From: Leeuwenhoekiella aestuarii
GTDB taxonomy: Bacteria > Bacteroidota > Bacteroidia > Flavobacteriales > Flavobacteriaceae
Assembly (NCBI RefSeq): GCF_004104055.1
Contig: NZ_QOVJ01000012.1
Span: forward strand, 1-64,000
Direction of reading: 5' to 3'
DNA length: 64,000 nucleotides
In this document: positions 26,608 to 36,347 of the stretch, in pieces
Layout of the letters: each line of letters begins with the position of its first letter
Position numbering within the stretch: the first letter of the stretch is position 1
The notes under the pieces: generated by a model
The model's database searches: none
What the model was told of the DNA's origin: nothing
The model's input: only the letters and a program-made list of their open reading frames with translations
Made by a program: the position numbers and the translations under genes

Positions 26608-28017
26608 TCAATTACCCGATTGTGCGTAATAAAATTGCTTAAGAATCCAATTAGCAACATCCTGCATTACTTCGGGCGCAAAAACCTCATCCAGCATACT
26701 TATTTCCTGCGAAGTACAGGTATTGCAATGTTGATACATATGATTCAGACCTGGGTAAATATGGGTTGTCACTACGGGAGCATTAATTAGATTTTCTTTG
26801 AAAGAAGCTACATTCTCAGAAGCCGGAACAAAAATATCAGCATCCCCATTTAGGATAAGAACCGGAACCTCTATTTTGGGTAAATAGTCTTTCGGGTCAT
26901 ATTGAATCATTTCTTTATAGGCCTTGGTTTTTGCGCTGCTGCAAAAGCGGTAAATCAAGGTCTGGTCTCTACCGTCGGCCAATTGCAACACATTAAGGCT
27001 TGTGGAACTTTTATCTTGTATCCAGTTTTTTACCCTCTTTTCCAATTCCGTTTTAAGGCTATCAGGTTGCTGATTTTCGTGAACGGTTTTAAACAACACG
27101 CGGTATAAATCCATTTGCAGGTTGACCAAACTGTCTGGCATTTTAGAAGCTTTTAAAATGGCGGTATTTTGTAAATCAAGGATTTTTAGCCCTGAGACCC
27201 CTACGCCCGAAAGGCTTACCATAAACCGTACATCGCTGTCCTGTGCCGTGAGTCGGGAAGCCACTACTCCCCCTTCACTATGACCAATTAATCCTACAAA
27301 CCGGCTATCAATATCCTCACGGGATTTTAAATAGTCGAGTGCTTCCTGAGCATCAGCGGTAAAATCACTAATTCCGGCAGTTTCAAAATTTCCGGTAGTA
27401 CTTCCCGTTCCGCGGTCGTCCATTCGAAAAGAAGCGATTCCGTTACGGGCTAAAGCATCTGCCAAAACCGTAAAAAACTGGTGCCCGCTATAGGTATAAT
27501 TGCGGTCTTGCCGACCGGTACCATTGAGCAGTATCGCCAAAGGATAGTGTTTCTTATCATTTGGGATCACCAAAGTCCCTCCATAATCAATACCGGTTTT
27601 TTTCCCGCTAAATAGAAGTTCGCTGCTTGCATAAGGTAAAGCTCCCTTAGGGTGCTGGGGATAGCTGTGCGGTTGCAACGCATTTACCCGATTAAATTGA
27701 ATCGAATATTCGCCTTCATAATTGGTAAATACGACCGTAAACGTAGTGTCTAGTTGAGAAGCAAGCTTCAATTCTAAATTGAACTCCTCATTTTTTAAGA
27801 TCAGACTATCGCCAAAATAGTTTTGCTGAAGCGGAAGCCGATTGTAATAATATTCCGGACTGCTTAAAAAGAACGAATCTTTAGTATTCTGATTTTGACT
27901 TTTCTCCAGGAGCAAGCGTTTGGCATGGTATTGCCCCTGCCATAAACCTTGCCCCCAGGAAAGTCCGGTGCTTAAACTTACAAGCACTAGTATAATGTGA
28001 ATTCTCCTTAAAGTCAT
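26608..28017 (-). CDS. Secreted alpha/beta hydrolase (esterase/peptidase-like)
   Basis: A 469-residue exported hydrolase. The signal peptide is followed by a beta-rich domain (about 25-150). The alpha/beta hydrolase domain (about 155-465) has the oxyanion-region GTGRQDRNYTYSG, the nucleophile elbow GLIGHSEGG (Ser), the acid in LILNGDADIFVP (Asp) and the base in YPGLNHMYQH (His). The triad is complete. The closest types are the serine aminopeptidase and Xaa-Pro-like esterases (Hydrolase_4). Its ATG overlaps the TAA of the TlpA gene by one base, so translation is coupled. In this locus it may cleave esters or peptides brought in by SusCD. Confidence 0.85.
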   Translation of the reverse strand: MTLRRIHIILVLVSLSTGLSWGQGLWQGQYHAKRLLLEKSQNQNTKDSFFLSSPEYYYNRLPLQQNYFGDSLILKNEEFNLELKLASQLDTTFTVVFTNYEGEYSIQFNRVNALQPHSYPQHPKGALPYASSELLFSGKKTGIDYGGTLVIPNDKKHYPLAILLNGTGRQDRNYTYSGHQFFTVLADALARNGIASFRMDDRGTGSTTGNFETAGISDFTADAQEALDYLKSREDIDSRFVGLIGHSEGGVVASRLTAQDSDVRFMVSLSGVGVSGLKILDLQNTAILKASKMPDSLVNLQMDLYRVLFKTVHENQQPDSLKTELEKRVKNWIQDKSSTSLNVLQLADGRDQTLIYRFCSSAKTKAYKEMIQYDPKDYLPKIEVPVLILNGDADIFVPASENVASFKENLINAPVVTTHIYPGLNHMYQHCNTCTSQEISMLDEVFAPEVMQDVANWILKQFYYAQSGN

Positions 28018-30026
28018 TAGGATTTAGATTCAGCCTTCAAATAATCAACTATGGTTTTGATCTCATCTGCCAAGGCACTAGGGCTACCTTCATATCCGGT
28101 AGAGCGCCATCTTAGATACCCATCCTGATCTATGATCATTTTCTGTGGAATTCCCGAGAACTGAAACGCTTTTGCATATTTTGTGTACACCATTTCGGGC
28201 TTGCCGTTTTCGGGATTAACCGCATCGTAAAGCACTTCAAAAGGATATCCTTTTTCCTTGATAAAGGCAGCCGTTTTGGTCTTGTAATCCTTCACATATT
28301 CCTGCGTATCCAGAAAGTAAAACTTCACATTAGCGTCATCGGCATAATGATCTACCGCCATTTTCATCCCCGGCATTGCCTTTTTGCAGGGCGCACACCA
28401 TGTTGCCCACATATCGATCACCACGATTTTTCCCAGCTGATCTTTGAGATTAACCTTACCACCGTACGAACTTTCCAAAGAAAAATCTTCGATTGGTTTT
28501 TTGATCAATTGGGTCAATAGCGTCTCTTTTTCTTTCTGATTTTCGGCACCGGTTTTAAGACTGGCTACATATTCGTCAAAACCAGACGCATCTTTCCCTG
28601 ATTTTAGATATTCCTCCTTTAAAATCTGGAGCATTTCTGGAGATGTATTATTCTGTCTCAAACAAGCTGCAATAAAGCTTACCGCTTCATCCATCTTGTT
28701 CTGACGCACCAATTGCCGGGTGTACAACGCATTATATTCGGTATTCTCATACTTCAACAAGGCTGCTATTTTGTTTAAATAATAGGCTTCATGCTTATAA
28801 TCTTTCTGCTCATTCAAAATCTTCGCATAGGTCAGGTATTCAGACGCTGCTGCTTTTAAAGCCATCGCTTTCCATTGATTTGGCGAAAGTTTTCCGCGAT
28901 ATGCTTTGGGAACTTCCTGTTCCCTACTTTCAATCTCCGGGAAAATACGATCTGCAAATAGCTGCAAGCTATCTAGCGACATACTCTCATTGGTATAAGG
29001 AATGCTCACTAAATGCCAGGCATAATCTACCAGATTTGTGTACGATGCACTTTTTAACTTATCAAAGACAAAACTGTAATCCTTATTTTCTGCGATATAA
29101 GTGTAGGCTATACTGCGGTATAGTTTATCGTAGTAAAGCTCTTCGGTGGTTGTAGAAATATCCTCAAATTTTTCTTCCGGAAATTGCTTTATAAAAGCAT
29201 CGTATGCCTTTACACGCTTGTCAAGATCCGCTTCGCGGAATAGTTGCTTGATGGCACGATCTCTGGCAAGAACACCATCGGGGTATTTGGAAAGTAACAC
29301 GCTTTCTACAGAATCAACGTAAGTCTGATTTCCCGGGATTAATTCAAGACTGCGTTGCACATCATACTGTTGCTTTAAATCGAGCGCGGGAAGACTCAAA
29401 ATATAATTGAGTTCTTCTTTGATACGCCCGGTTTGATCTTCAGCCTTGGTACGTTGCAGCAGACGCAAGCCTGAATAAAAAATATGCGATCTGCTGGAAG
29501 GATTATCCCGCATTTCATTGTTGAGCCACATTAAAGTCACAGGATCTTCAATAAAAGACAGGGAATCCAGTTGTTGCGGAAAATCTTCACTGATGTTTGG
29601 ATTACGCATAATCCCCCAGCCCGAATAGGAACCGGGGGCATTATTAATCATCCAGGTGTATGTATTAGCACCACCGCGGTCAAGCGTGTCTTTTGCGTAG
29701 AACACACAATTGATTAGGGCTATGCCCGGCTCTAGCTCTAGTTTTCCCTGCCATTTGGCATCATCGGTTTGCTCAAGATTCAAGTTTTTCACATTCCATT
29801 GAAAATCGGCATAGGTATATACAACAGCGCTCAGACTATCCCTATCCTTAAGAGGTGCTTGTGAAGCATCGTAGCTTAGTGTAACCAGATCTCCCCCTTT
29901 GGGAAACCTGGGTTCTACACTAAATACTTCCTCCTGATCTTGTCCCCATATGTTACCCGTAAAGGCAAGGCTAATTAAAAGGAATGCGAAAACCGTTATT
30001 ATTTTAAATACATTGAATAATCTCAT
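28017..30026 (-). CDS. Secreted TlpA-like thioredoxin protein with long helical N-terminal region
   Basis: A 669-residue exported protein (signal peptide ending AFTGNIWGQ). Residues about 30-150 are a beta-sandwich-like domain. Residues about 150-515 are helical and repeat-like (LRLLQRTKAEDQTGR ... YAKILNEQKDYKHEA), possibly TPR-like. The thioredoxin domain (about 525-669) has VIDMWATWCAPCKKAMPGM and the cis-Pro segment FQFSGIPQKMIID. It likely acts on disulphides outside the inner membrane. It lies nine bases after SusD and directly upstream of the coupled hydrolase and dsbD. A dedicated reductant relay for a SusCD cargo is the simplest reading. Confidence 0.87.
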   Translation of the reverse strand: MRLFNVFKIITVFAFLLISLAFTGNIWGQDQEEVFSVEPRFPKGGDLVTLSYDASQAPLKDRDSLSAVVYTYADFQWNVKNLNLEQTDDAKWQGKLELEPGIALINCVFYAKDTLDRGGANTYTWMINNAPGSYSGWGIMRNPNISEDFPQQLDSLSFIEDPVTLMWLNNEMRDNPSSRSHIFYSGLRLLQRTKAEDQTGRIKEELNYILSLPALDLKQQYDVQRSLELIPGNQTYVDSVESVLLSKYPDGVLARDRAIKQLFREADLDKRVKAYDAFIKQFPEEKFEDISTTTEELYYDKLYRSIAYTYIAENKDYSFVFDKLKSASYTNLVDYAWHLVSIPYTNESMSLDSLQLFADRIFPEIESREQEVPKAYRGKLSPNQWKAMALKAAASEYLTYAKILNEQKDYKHEAYYLNKIAALLKYENTEYNALYTRQLVRQNKMDEAVSFIAACLRQNNTSPEMLQILKEEYLKSGKDASGFDEYVASLKTGAENQKEKETLLTQLIKKPIEDFSLESSYGGKVNLKDQLGKIVVIDMWATWCAPCKKAMPGMKMAVDHYADDANVKFYFLDTQEYVKDYKTKTAAFIKEKGYPFEVLYDAVNPENGKPEMVYTKYAKAFQFSGIPQKMIIDQDGYLRWRSTGYEGSPSALADEIKTIVDYLKAESKS

Positions 30027-30035
30027 AGTTCTAGC

Positions 30036-31460
30036 TTATGGGTTTTGTTCCAGGTTGGGTGCATATTGAAATAAGCTGGATGCAAATGGAAACTGATAAC
30101 GATCTCCACCGGGTTCAAGGGTGAACACCTCATCAACATAGCGATGCGTGATGGTTTTAGCAAAACGCGGATCTTTATTGAGTCGCTTAAGGTCAAACCA
30201 GCGGAAACCACCCTTTGCCATCAACTCCTTACGTCGCTCTTCTAGAACTTTAACCAAAGCATCATCAGCATCTGCTGCAGCAAGAGGCTGATATTCGTCA
30301 GCCTTAAATCGTGCCTGGCGCAGTTTATTAATCGTGGCCATAGCTGCATCGGCATTGCCGGCACGCGCCTCTCCTTCTGCCTTGATGAGTAACATTTCTG
30401 GTACCGTAGGTCCTGCATTACGCGCCTCTCCCGTTAGAAGTGCCACACAATAGGCTCTTCCGCCGCTAACCTGATCATAACTCATTTCACTTATAGGTCG
30501 TGTATACGACTGATAGCGTAAATCTTCTTCTTCAAACGTGTTTAGCAATTCATCATTTAACGTAAGTAAGGAAGGTGCATAAACATAGGTACTAATACTT
30601 TTTTTAGACAAGATCAATTCCGGATCTTCAATACGTCTTGGCCAGCCAGAATCTGGAGTCTCTATATAGTCCTCCATGTTTAACAAACTGCTTTGTAAAC
30701 CCAATGCACTTTCAGCCTCAGCCTGAGCTTCGGCATAACGCCCCATATACAAATATGTACGGGCAAGTAACGCGTGTGCACTGGCTAACGATGGGAATCC
30801 TACCTCAATCCCGGTACGTTTGGGTGAAAGCCCACCATCAATAGCTTGTTGCAGATCACTAACAATCTGATCGTAAACTTCTTTAACACTGGCACGGGTT
30901 ATATCTTCAGTTACCGTAGGCTCTGTAAACATCGGGATTCCCAAATCTGTTTCCGACGTTTCTGCGTCATAGGCTTTTCCAAAAATATTTACCAAATCGA
31001 GAAAGATATACGCTCTGTGTACTAAAGCTTCAGCCTGTAGGGAGGCTTTTTCTGCTTCGGTACCATTATTACTTTCTAAAACTTCAGTAATCACCACATT
31101 GGCCGTATAAAGCCCTTCATACATTACAACAAGATCATTATCTGTATCGCCTGTGTAATAAATGGAATCAGCCCATTTATAGGTATCCTTAAAAGGACGG
31201 TAATAATCTGATGTACCATAATTATTTTCAAAAAAGCTCGAATAGTTTTCACGCATCTCGATATCATCAGAGGCTACATCTACTAAGCTGTATGAGGCAT
31301 CAAAGATTGCAGTCTGATTTAAAAGATACCGGTAATTTTCGGTCTCCTCAGGATACAGGCGGCCTTCGGTCTTGATGTCTACATAATCATCGCAGCTTAC
31401 AAAAACCACACTTATTAAGAGAAACAGGATATATAAAGAATGTTTTTTCATAATCATCAA
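30036..31460 (-). CDS. SusD/RagB-type surface lipoprotein
   Basis: A 474-residue outer-membrane lipoprotein (signal peptide to VVFVSC, lipobox Cys). It has the SusD TPR-like helical fold, with ALVHRAYIFLDLVNIFGKAYD near residue 150 and ALLARTYLYMGRYAEAQAEA. The C-terminal binding region reads LIKAEGEARAGNADAAMATINKLR and ELMAKGGFRWFDLKRL. It forms the lid of the SusC transporter. It starts one base after the susC stop (MMIM offers three in-frame starts, and 31451 fits the signal peptide best). The cargo cannot be inferred. The neighbours are redox and hydrolase genes rather than glycosidases. Confidence 0.92.
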   Translation of the reverse strand: MMIMKKHSLYILFLLISVVFVSCDDYVDIKTEGRLYPEETENYRYLLNQTAIFDASYSLVDVASDDIEMRENYSSFFENNYGTSDYYRPFKDTYKWADSIYYTGDTDNDLVVMYEGLYTANVVITEVLESNNGTEAEKASLQAEALVHRAYIFLDLVNIFGKAYDAETSETDLGIPMFTEPTVTEDITRASVKEVYDQIVSDLQQAIDGGLSPKRTGIEVGFPSLASAHALLARTYLYMGRYAEAQAEAESALGLQSSLLNMEDYIETPDSGWPRRIEDPELILSKKSISTYVYAPSLLTLNDELLNTFEEEDLRYQSYTRPISEMSYDQVSGGRAYCVALLTGEARNAGPTVPEMLLIKAEGEARAGNADAAMATINKLRQARFKADEYQPLAAADADDALVKVLEERRKELMAKGGFRWFDLKRLNKDPRFAKTITHRYVDEVFTLEPGGDRYQFPFASSLFQYAPNLEQNP

Positions 31461-31461
31461 A

Positions 31462-34400
31462 TTAAAAATTAAGGTTTACGCCTACTGAATACATCGCAGT
31501 GGGTGGTATACGTATAAGGTTACCACTGGTAAAGGGCAAGAAATCGGGATCTATATCATCATCATTTGCTCTCCAGATTAGACCTAAATTGCGAGCTGTA
31601 AGCGATAGAGAGGCATTGCGTAAGAACGTGTTGGCAACCAAATCAGAAAAATCATAAGTCAGTGAAATTTCACGCAGGCGTATATGATCTCCATCTATAA
31701 TTCGATCACTGCTATATAGATAACGGCTTAGACTAAATCCGCCAAGACCTTGTACTCCGGGAACATTGGTGTTTGCCTCATCGCCAGGGGCTCTCCAGCG
31801 GTCTGCAATATCGGTGTTCAAATCGTATGCCTCAAAAGATCCGTATCGGGACATATAATTGCCAAAGCTGGGTTTAAATAAAACATAGTCCAGTTTGTAG
31901 GTGGCCAACGCATAAAGTGACAACTTCTTATAGGTGAATGTCGTGGCAAAACTTCCGTAATATTGGGGCGTTGTCGTGCCCATATACTGCATATCGTCAA
32001 TTTCGGTTAAAGGGGTGAAGGCATCAACGATTTCTTCATTACGGTCGTATACAATAGTAGAACCATTCTCATCCAGGCCTGCAGACCTAAAAGCAAAAAC
32101 GCTGTTAAGCGGATAGTTCACGATTGGGGGTGCACTTGCGGTACCATTAAGAAAGCTAGAATAATTTTCGTAACGCGAATCTGTCACCTCGTTTTTATTA
32201 TACGATAAAACAAAGGTTGAATTGATGCTGAAATCAGGAGTTCTTAACCACTCGCCGTTTAGGTTAATATCTACTCCTTCTCCGCGTAAAGTTGCCGTGT
32301 TGCGGGTTAAGGTATTATTAGGTAATCCATAAAATTCAGAAACCGGAAAGTCCTGAATTAGATCATCACTGTTTTTAACGTAATATTCTACGCTTCCATT
32401 AAGTCTGTTGTCAAACAAACCAAAATCAAGACCAAAGTTGAGTACCCCTGTTTTTTCCCATCGCAAAGCCGGGTTTGCAGGTGCTGAAATAAACGCAAAA
32501 GGCAGTCTGGATAAGTTATAGTCTGTACCGGCAATAGAAATGTTTGTAAAAGGAAACGTGGTAAGGCTGATGTTTCCGTTAAAACCATACGTAGCTCTAA
32601 AACTCAGGTTATTAATCCGCTCCACGTCTTTTAAGAAGTCCTCACGGCTGATATTCCATTTTAAACCTGTAGACCATAATGGTGTACGTCTATAACTTTT
32701 ATCTACACCAAAATTATTGTAGTCATCTAAGCGTACACTACCCGATACCACATATTTGGTGTCAAAAGTATATGCTGCATTGGCGTAATACGATAAAAAG
32801 CGACGACGTTGATTTGTCTCTGTCTGATTATAGCTTATATTATTATTAAACCCATAAATACTCGTATAAGTGGTTGATGGCAAATCTATGGCCCGCTGGG
32901 TACGCTCATTATAACCGTAGAGAAATCCACCGGAAACTTCGGTGCGTATTTGGCGGAGCTCTATACCTGCAATTGCATCTATCGCGTGCTTGCCAAAAGC
33001 CTTATTGTAATTAAGTTGGCCGCGCATGGTTTGACTACCTTCAGTATAATCGTTTTTCTGATAGATTGCTCCCAATGGAATACCTCTTGTTAGCTCCTGA
33101 GTTGTTGGATTAAGGTATGTAGCCATATTGATTCGGTCTCTGGTGTAATAGGTATTTTCACCATAAATATTATCTTGTTTGGTATTGGAACGCTCAATAA
33201 AATAAGTTCCCATGGCTGATAAACCATCAAAAAGAGGTAGGGTTACACTTATATTAGCAGAATAATTTTGCTCCTTGATACCCTGGTTAGAATTGGCTAA
33301 TTCATCCAGGTAGTTGTAGGTCCAGGGCAAATAACCCGCCTCCTCAAAATTTTGTATATCTGCACTATAAAAAGAACGGTAATAATCTACCGGATTTCCG
33401 GCTTCATCCACGATCTGATCATAAGGTAAAAATGTAGTTCTTGATGCTGATAAAGGACTTATGCCCAAACCGTTTTGATTAAAGTCAAAAAACGACCCTT
33501 TAAGACTGGTTGATACTTTAGCAAAATCAAATAATTCAAAATTCTGATTGGCTGTTAACGTAAGACGTTTACCATCTACGCCTTTACTTTGCGTTTCTTC
33601 TTTAGCATAAGAAGCCGAAGTGAAATACGAATAGTTCTCCTGTCCTCCGCTTATTGAAAGATTATAATTGGTTGAAGAAGCTGCCTGAAGCATATAATCT
33701 TCAATCTGGCTGTAGTTGTTACGCCCACGTAATACTGAGAGTTTATCTGAAAGCTCTGCATCGCTAAGAGTACCACGCTGGTTTTGTAATAAAAGCTCTA
33801 CCCCTGCACTTACCGGGACTGAACTGAATAAACTTCCCGCAGCCAAGGGGTCAAAAATAATATTCTTGTCTACGAGCTCTTGCTCAAGATCCAGAACCTG
33901 ATCTGAATTCATCAATGGAAGACTGGAGAGCGAGGGCTTACTGGAGAAGGTATAGTTTTGAGAAAAACTAATACGTGTAGCACCCTCTTTACCCTTTTTA
34001 GTATCAATTACGATTACCCCGTTAGCAGCCCGCGCACCGTAAATAGAAGCTGACGCTGCATCTTTTAAGAAGGTGATTTTCTCGATATCATTAGAGTTCA
34101 GGTTTTTGATATCCAATTCTGAAGGAACCCCGTCAATAACTAAAAGTGGTTTATCATTGCCCTGATAGGTTGACTGCCCGCGAATTCTATATTTGTAACT
34201 GGTATTTCCTTCTGTTTCACCTAAAAGGTTACTGTATACAAAGGTATTATCAGACTCGAGAATGTCTATTTGTAAACCGGCAACTCTCCCCTCTAATTGA
34301 TGCATCACATTATTTACAGGAACTTTCTCCAATTCTTCAGCCTTAATTACTGAAAATGAACCTGTGGCGCGTTCTTTTTGAATATTCTGGTAACCGGTAG

Positions 34401-35022
34401 ACAAAACTGTTACTTCGCTCAGGCTGTTAATATCTTCCTGCAAGGTTATATTGATAGCGTTCTCCTCGCCTACACGCTTTTCTTCCTGTTTAAAACCCAG
34501 AAAATTGAACACTAAAGTATCGCCAATTGCAGCCTGTACGCGGTATTTACCCGCTTCATCAGTAACTGTTCCGCTGCGTGTACCTTTACGCCACACCGTA
34601 ACCCCCATCAAAGGATATCCGTAAGGATCATTTACAATACCGTAAATTTCATTTTGATCTAAAGTGCCGTAATCTGTATTTGATTGATTACCTGCTCCGG
34701 GAACGGGTTTGGCCTTTAGAATAATTTGTTTTTTCTTGATGATATAGTCCACCGGTAAATCGGCGAAAAGCTGCTTGAGCACATCATCAATAGCTGCACT
34801 GCTTGTTTGTACAGATACCTTCCAGTCATCCTGAAGCAAATCTTCACGATAAAAAAATTTGTAGTCGCTCTGCTTTTTGATTTGATCAATCACCGTAGCG
34901 ACTTTGACTCCTTCGAGGTTGATGCTGAATTTTTGGGCACTACCCTTAAATGCAAAAACCTGCAAGGCACAAAACAAGGTTAAAATGACCGAAGCCTTCA
35001 TCTTTAATTGCTTTATTTTCAT
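31462..35022 (-). CDS. SusC/RagA TonB-linked outer-membrane transporter with STN domain
   Basis: An 1186-residue transporter. The parts in order are: signal peptide (about 1-29), secretin/TonB N-terminal (STN) signalling domain (about 30-105, IKKQSDYKFFYREDLL), carboxypeptidase-regulatory-like domain (about 125-200), plug (about 205-340, with VMHQLEGRVAGLQI and DKPLLVIDGVP), then a 22-strand-type barrel to the end (VGVNLNF). The STN domain signals through the FecR encoded upstream to the divergent ECF sigma factor, so expression is substrate-induced. It heads the operon SusC-SusD-TlpA-hydrolase-DsbD. A plus-strand terminator in its leader suggests an antisense RNA. Confidence 0.93.
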   Translation of the reverse strand: MKIKQLKMKASVILTLFCALQVFAFKGSAQKFSINLEGVKVATVIDQIKKQSDYKFFYREDLLQDDWKVSVQTSSAAIDDVLKQLFADLPVDYIIKKKQIILKAKPVPGAGNQSNTDYGTLDQNEIYGIVNDPYGYPLMGVTVWRKGTRSGTVTDEAGKYRVQAAIGDTLVFNFLGFKQEEKRVGEENAINITLQEDINSLSEVTVLSTGYQNIQKERATGSFSVIKAEELEKVPVNNVMHQLEGRVAGLQIDILESDNTFVYSNLLGETEGNTSYKYRIRGQSTYQGNDKPLLVIDGVPSELDIKNLNSNDIEKITFLKDAASASIYGARAANGVIVIDTKKGKEGATRISFSQNYTFSSKPSLSSLPLMNSDQVLDLEQELVDKNIIFDPLAAGSLFSSVPVSAGVELLLQNQRGTLSDAELSDKLSVLRGRNNYSQIEDYMLQAASSTNYNLSISGGQENYSYFTSASYAKEETQSKGVDGKRLTLTANQNFELFDFAKVSTSLKGSFFDFNQNGLGISPLSASRTTFLPYDQIVDEAGNPVDYYRSFYSADIQNFEEAGYLPWTYNYLDELANSNQGIKEQNYSANISVTLPLFDGLSAMGTYFIERSNTKQDNIYGENTYYTRDRINMATYLNPTTQELTRGIPLGAIYQKNDYTEGSQTMRGQLNYNKAFGKHAIDAIAGIELRQIRTEVSGGFLYGYNERTQRAIDLPSTTYTSIYGFNNNISYNQTETNQRRRFLSYYANAAYTFDTKYVVSGSVRLDDYNNFGVDKSYRRTPLWSTGLKWNISREDFLKDVERINNLSFRATYGFNGNISLTTFPFTNISIAGTDYNLSRLPFAFISAPANPALRWEKTGVLNFGLDFGLFDNRLNGSVEYYVKNSDDLIQDFPVSEFYGLPNNTLTRNTATLRGEGVDINLNGEWLRTPDFSINSTFVLSYNKNEVTDSRYENYSSFLNGTASAPPIVNYPLNSVFAFRSAGLDENGSTIVYDRNEEIVDAFTPLTEIDDMQYMGTTTPQYYGSFATTFTYKKLSLYALATYKLDYVLFKPSFGNYMSRYGSFEAYDLNTDIADRWRAPGDEANTNVPGVQGLGGFSLSRYLYSSDRIIDGDHIRLREISLTYDFSDLVANTFLRNASLSLTARNLGLIWRANDDDIDPDFLPFTSGNLIRIPPTAMYSVGVNLNF

Positions 35023-35034
35023 AATTTTGAAAAC

Positions 35035-35097
35035 TGTTAATTGTTGTAGGAAATAATTAATGTGAGTTAGAGAGGGTGTTGGCGCATCCTCTTTTTT
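35035..35097 (+). ncRNA. Predicted cis-antisense RNA in the fecR-susC gap (first locus)
   Basis: On the strand opposite susC there is a -7 box TAATTTTG (35022-35029) and, 42 bases on, an intrinsic terminator. This implies a transcript of about 60 bases, antisense to the susC leader. Bacteroides glycan loci controlled by ECF/anti-sigma pairs carry comparable repressing antisense RNAs (DonS in B. fragilis). No -33 TTTG is clear, so this is a prediction from two signals and a position. Confidence 0.35.
35071..35097 (+). terminator. Plus-strand intrinsic terminator upstream of susC
   Basis: AGAGGGTG pairs with CATCCTCT (one G-U) around TTGGCG and is followed by six T on the plus strand. The genes on both sides are on the minus strand, so the T-tract is on the wrong side for them. 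Confidence 0.6.
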
Positions 35098-35125
35098 ATG
35101 AGTTACTGTTTTAATTCATGAGTAC

Positions 35126-36256
35126 TTATTTAATAGTTATTATGTTGTTTTTGTAGGAATATTCAAAAAAGTCTATAGCCGTAAAAGCATCTAACACATC
35201 GTTTACACTTTCGGTCTTGAGATCAAAATCTCCGTTAAAGCGGGTTGCTGCAAGCGATGGGTTGTTATTGATTATTTTTACGCCGTAACTGCGTTCTATT
35301 TTTTCGACAATAGTTTCAAAGGGTTCATCAATAAATAAAAGTCTATTTTCAATCCACGCGGTATTATTTGACACCAACACTTCACTGACTTCGATTTGGT
35401 CTGCATTTGCCTTCCAGATACCAGCTTCACCCGGTACAAGCTTAGCTTCCTGATTACCCTGTACTAGTTTTACAGATCCTTCTGCCAGGGTTGTGGTGAT
35501 TTCTTGTGCCCCGTCATACGCGTTTACATTAAAGCGCGTACCCAAAACCTCAACCTGCAATTCTTCAGCATTAACTCGAAAGGGATGCTGGGCATCTTTA
35601 GCAACTTCAAAAAAACCTTCTCCGGTGAGATAGACTTCACGGGTTCCGGTTTCAGGGAAATGCGCAGGAAACCGCAGTGTACTTTCTGAATTGAGATAAA
35701 CCCGGCTGCCGTCTGCCAGCAGCAGGTTAAGGCGTTTTCCTCTGGGGACATTTAGCGTATTATAAGTAGTATCCTGTGTTTTTGAAGCCGTAAAATCAAG
35801 CTCACCCTGCTTTTGAACTCCCAGGGTATTACCAGATTCATCGGTTAGTGTAACCTGTACGCTTTCATCGAGTGTCATGGTTTCTCCATTTGGGTAGGTA
35901 AAGGTAATTTTGCCCGGGTTGTAGACAGCTTCTTCCTGATTGGTTAAATAGAAATAACCCAAAGCCGTGGTAAAAATACCCAAGACTAATATTGCCGCAT
36001 ATTTAAATAGTGTGGCTGGGATTATTCTTCGGCTTGAAGACTTAACAGGGCGAAGTAGTTTATCAAAATCTGAGAATTTTTCATCTTTGCGGCTGTAAGC
36101 AGTTAGCAAGTAATCCTGCTCTATTGCATTTTTAAAGTAATACGTATTTCGTTTGCTGCTTTTCACCCATTGCTCAAGCTGCGTCAACTCCTCGTCACTT
36201 ATGCAACGGTTCTGGAATTTTTGTATTAAATCATCAACGTTTTCCATGGTTTTCAA
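35126..36256 (-). CDS. FecR-type anti-sigma factor
   Basis: A 376-residue single-pass inner-membrane protein. The cytosolic N-terminal part (about 1-80, VDDLIQKFQNRCISDEELTQLEQWV) binds the sigma factor. A transmembrane helix follows at about 84-106 (LFKYAAILVLGIFTTALGYFYL). The periplasmic FecR domain (about 165-265, NVPRGKRLNLLLADGSRVYLN) and the DUF4974-like C-terminal domain (about 305-375, FIDEPFETIVEKIERSYGVKI) contact the STN domain of SusC. It relays substrate binding to the divergent ECF sigma gene at 36348. It is separated from susC by 103 bases that hold the antisense terminator. Confidence 0.92.
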   Translation of the reverse strand: MKTMENVDDLIQKFQNRCISDEELTQLEQWVKSSKRNTYYFKNAIEQDYLLTAYSRKDEKFSDFDKLLRPVKSSSRRIIPATLFKYAAILVLGIFTTALGYFYLTNQEEAVYNPGKITFTYPNGETMTLDESVQVTLTDESGNTLGVQKQGELDFTASKTQDTTYNTLNVPRGKRLNLLLADGSRVYLNSESTLRFPAHFPETGTREVYLTGEGFFEVAKDAQHPFRVNAEELQVEVLGTRFNVNAYDGAQEITTTLAEGSVKLVQGNQEAKLVPGEAGIWKANADQIEVSEVLVSNNTAWIENRLLFIDEPFETIVEKIERSYGVKIINNNPSLAATRFNGDFDLKTESVNDVLDAFTAIDFFEYSYKNNIITIK

Positions 36257-36347
36257 TCATAAATCACCCTAGTGACGAAAAAAAATCTAACATCCCTTAA
36301 AAAAATTTAATTTTTTTTTAACCTTTACTTCATAATGCATAATCCCT

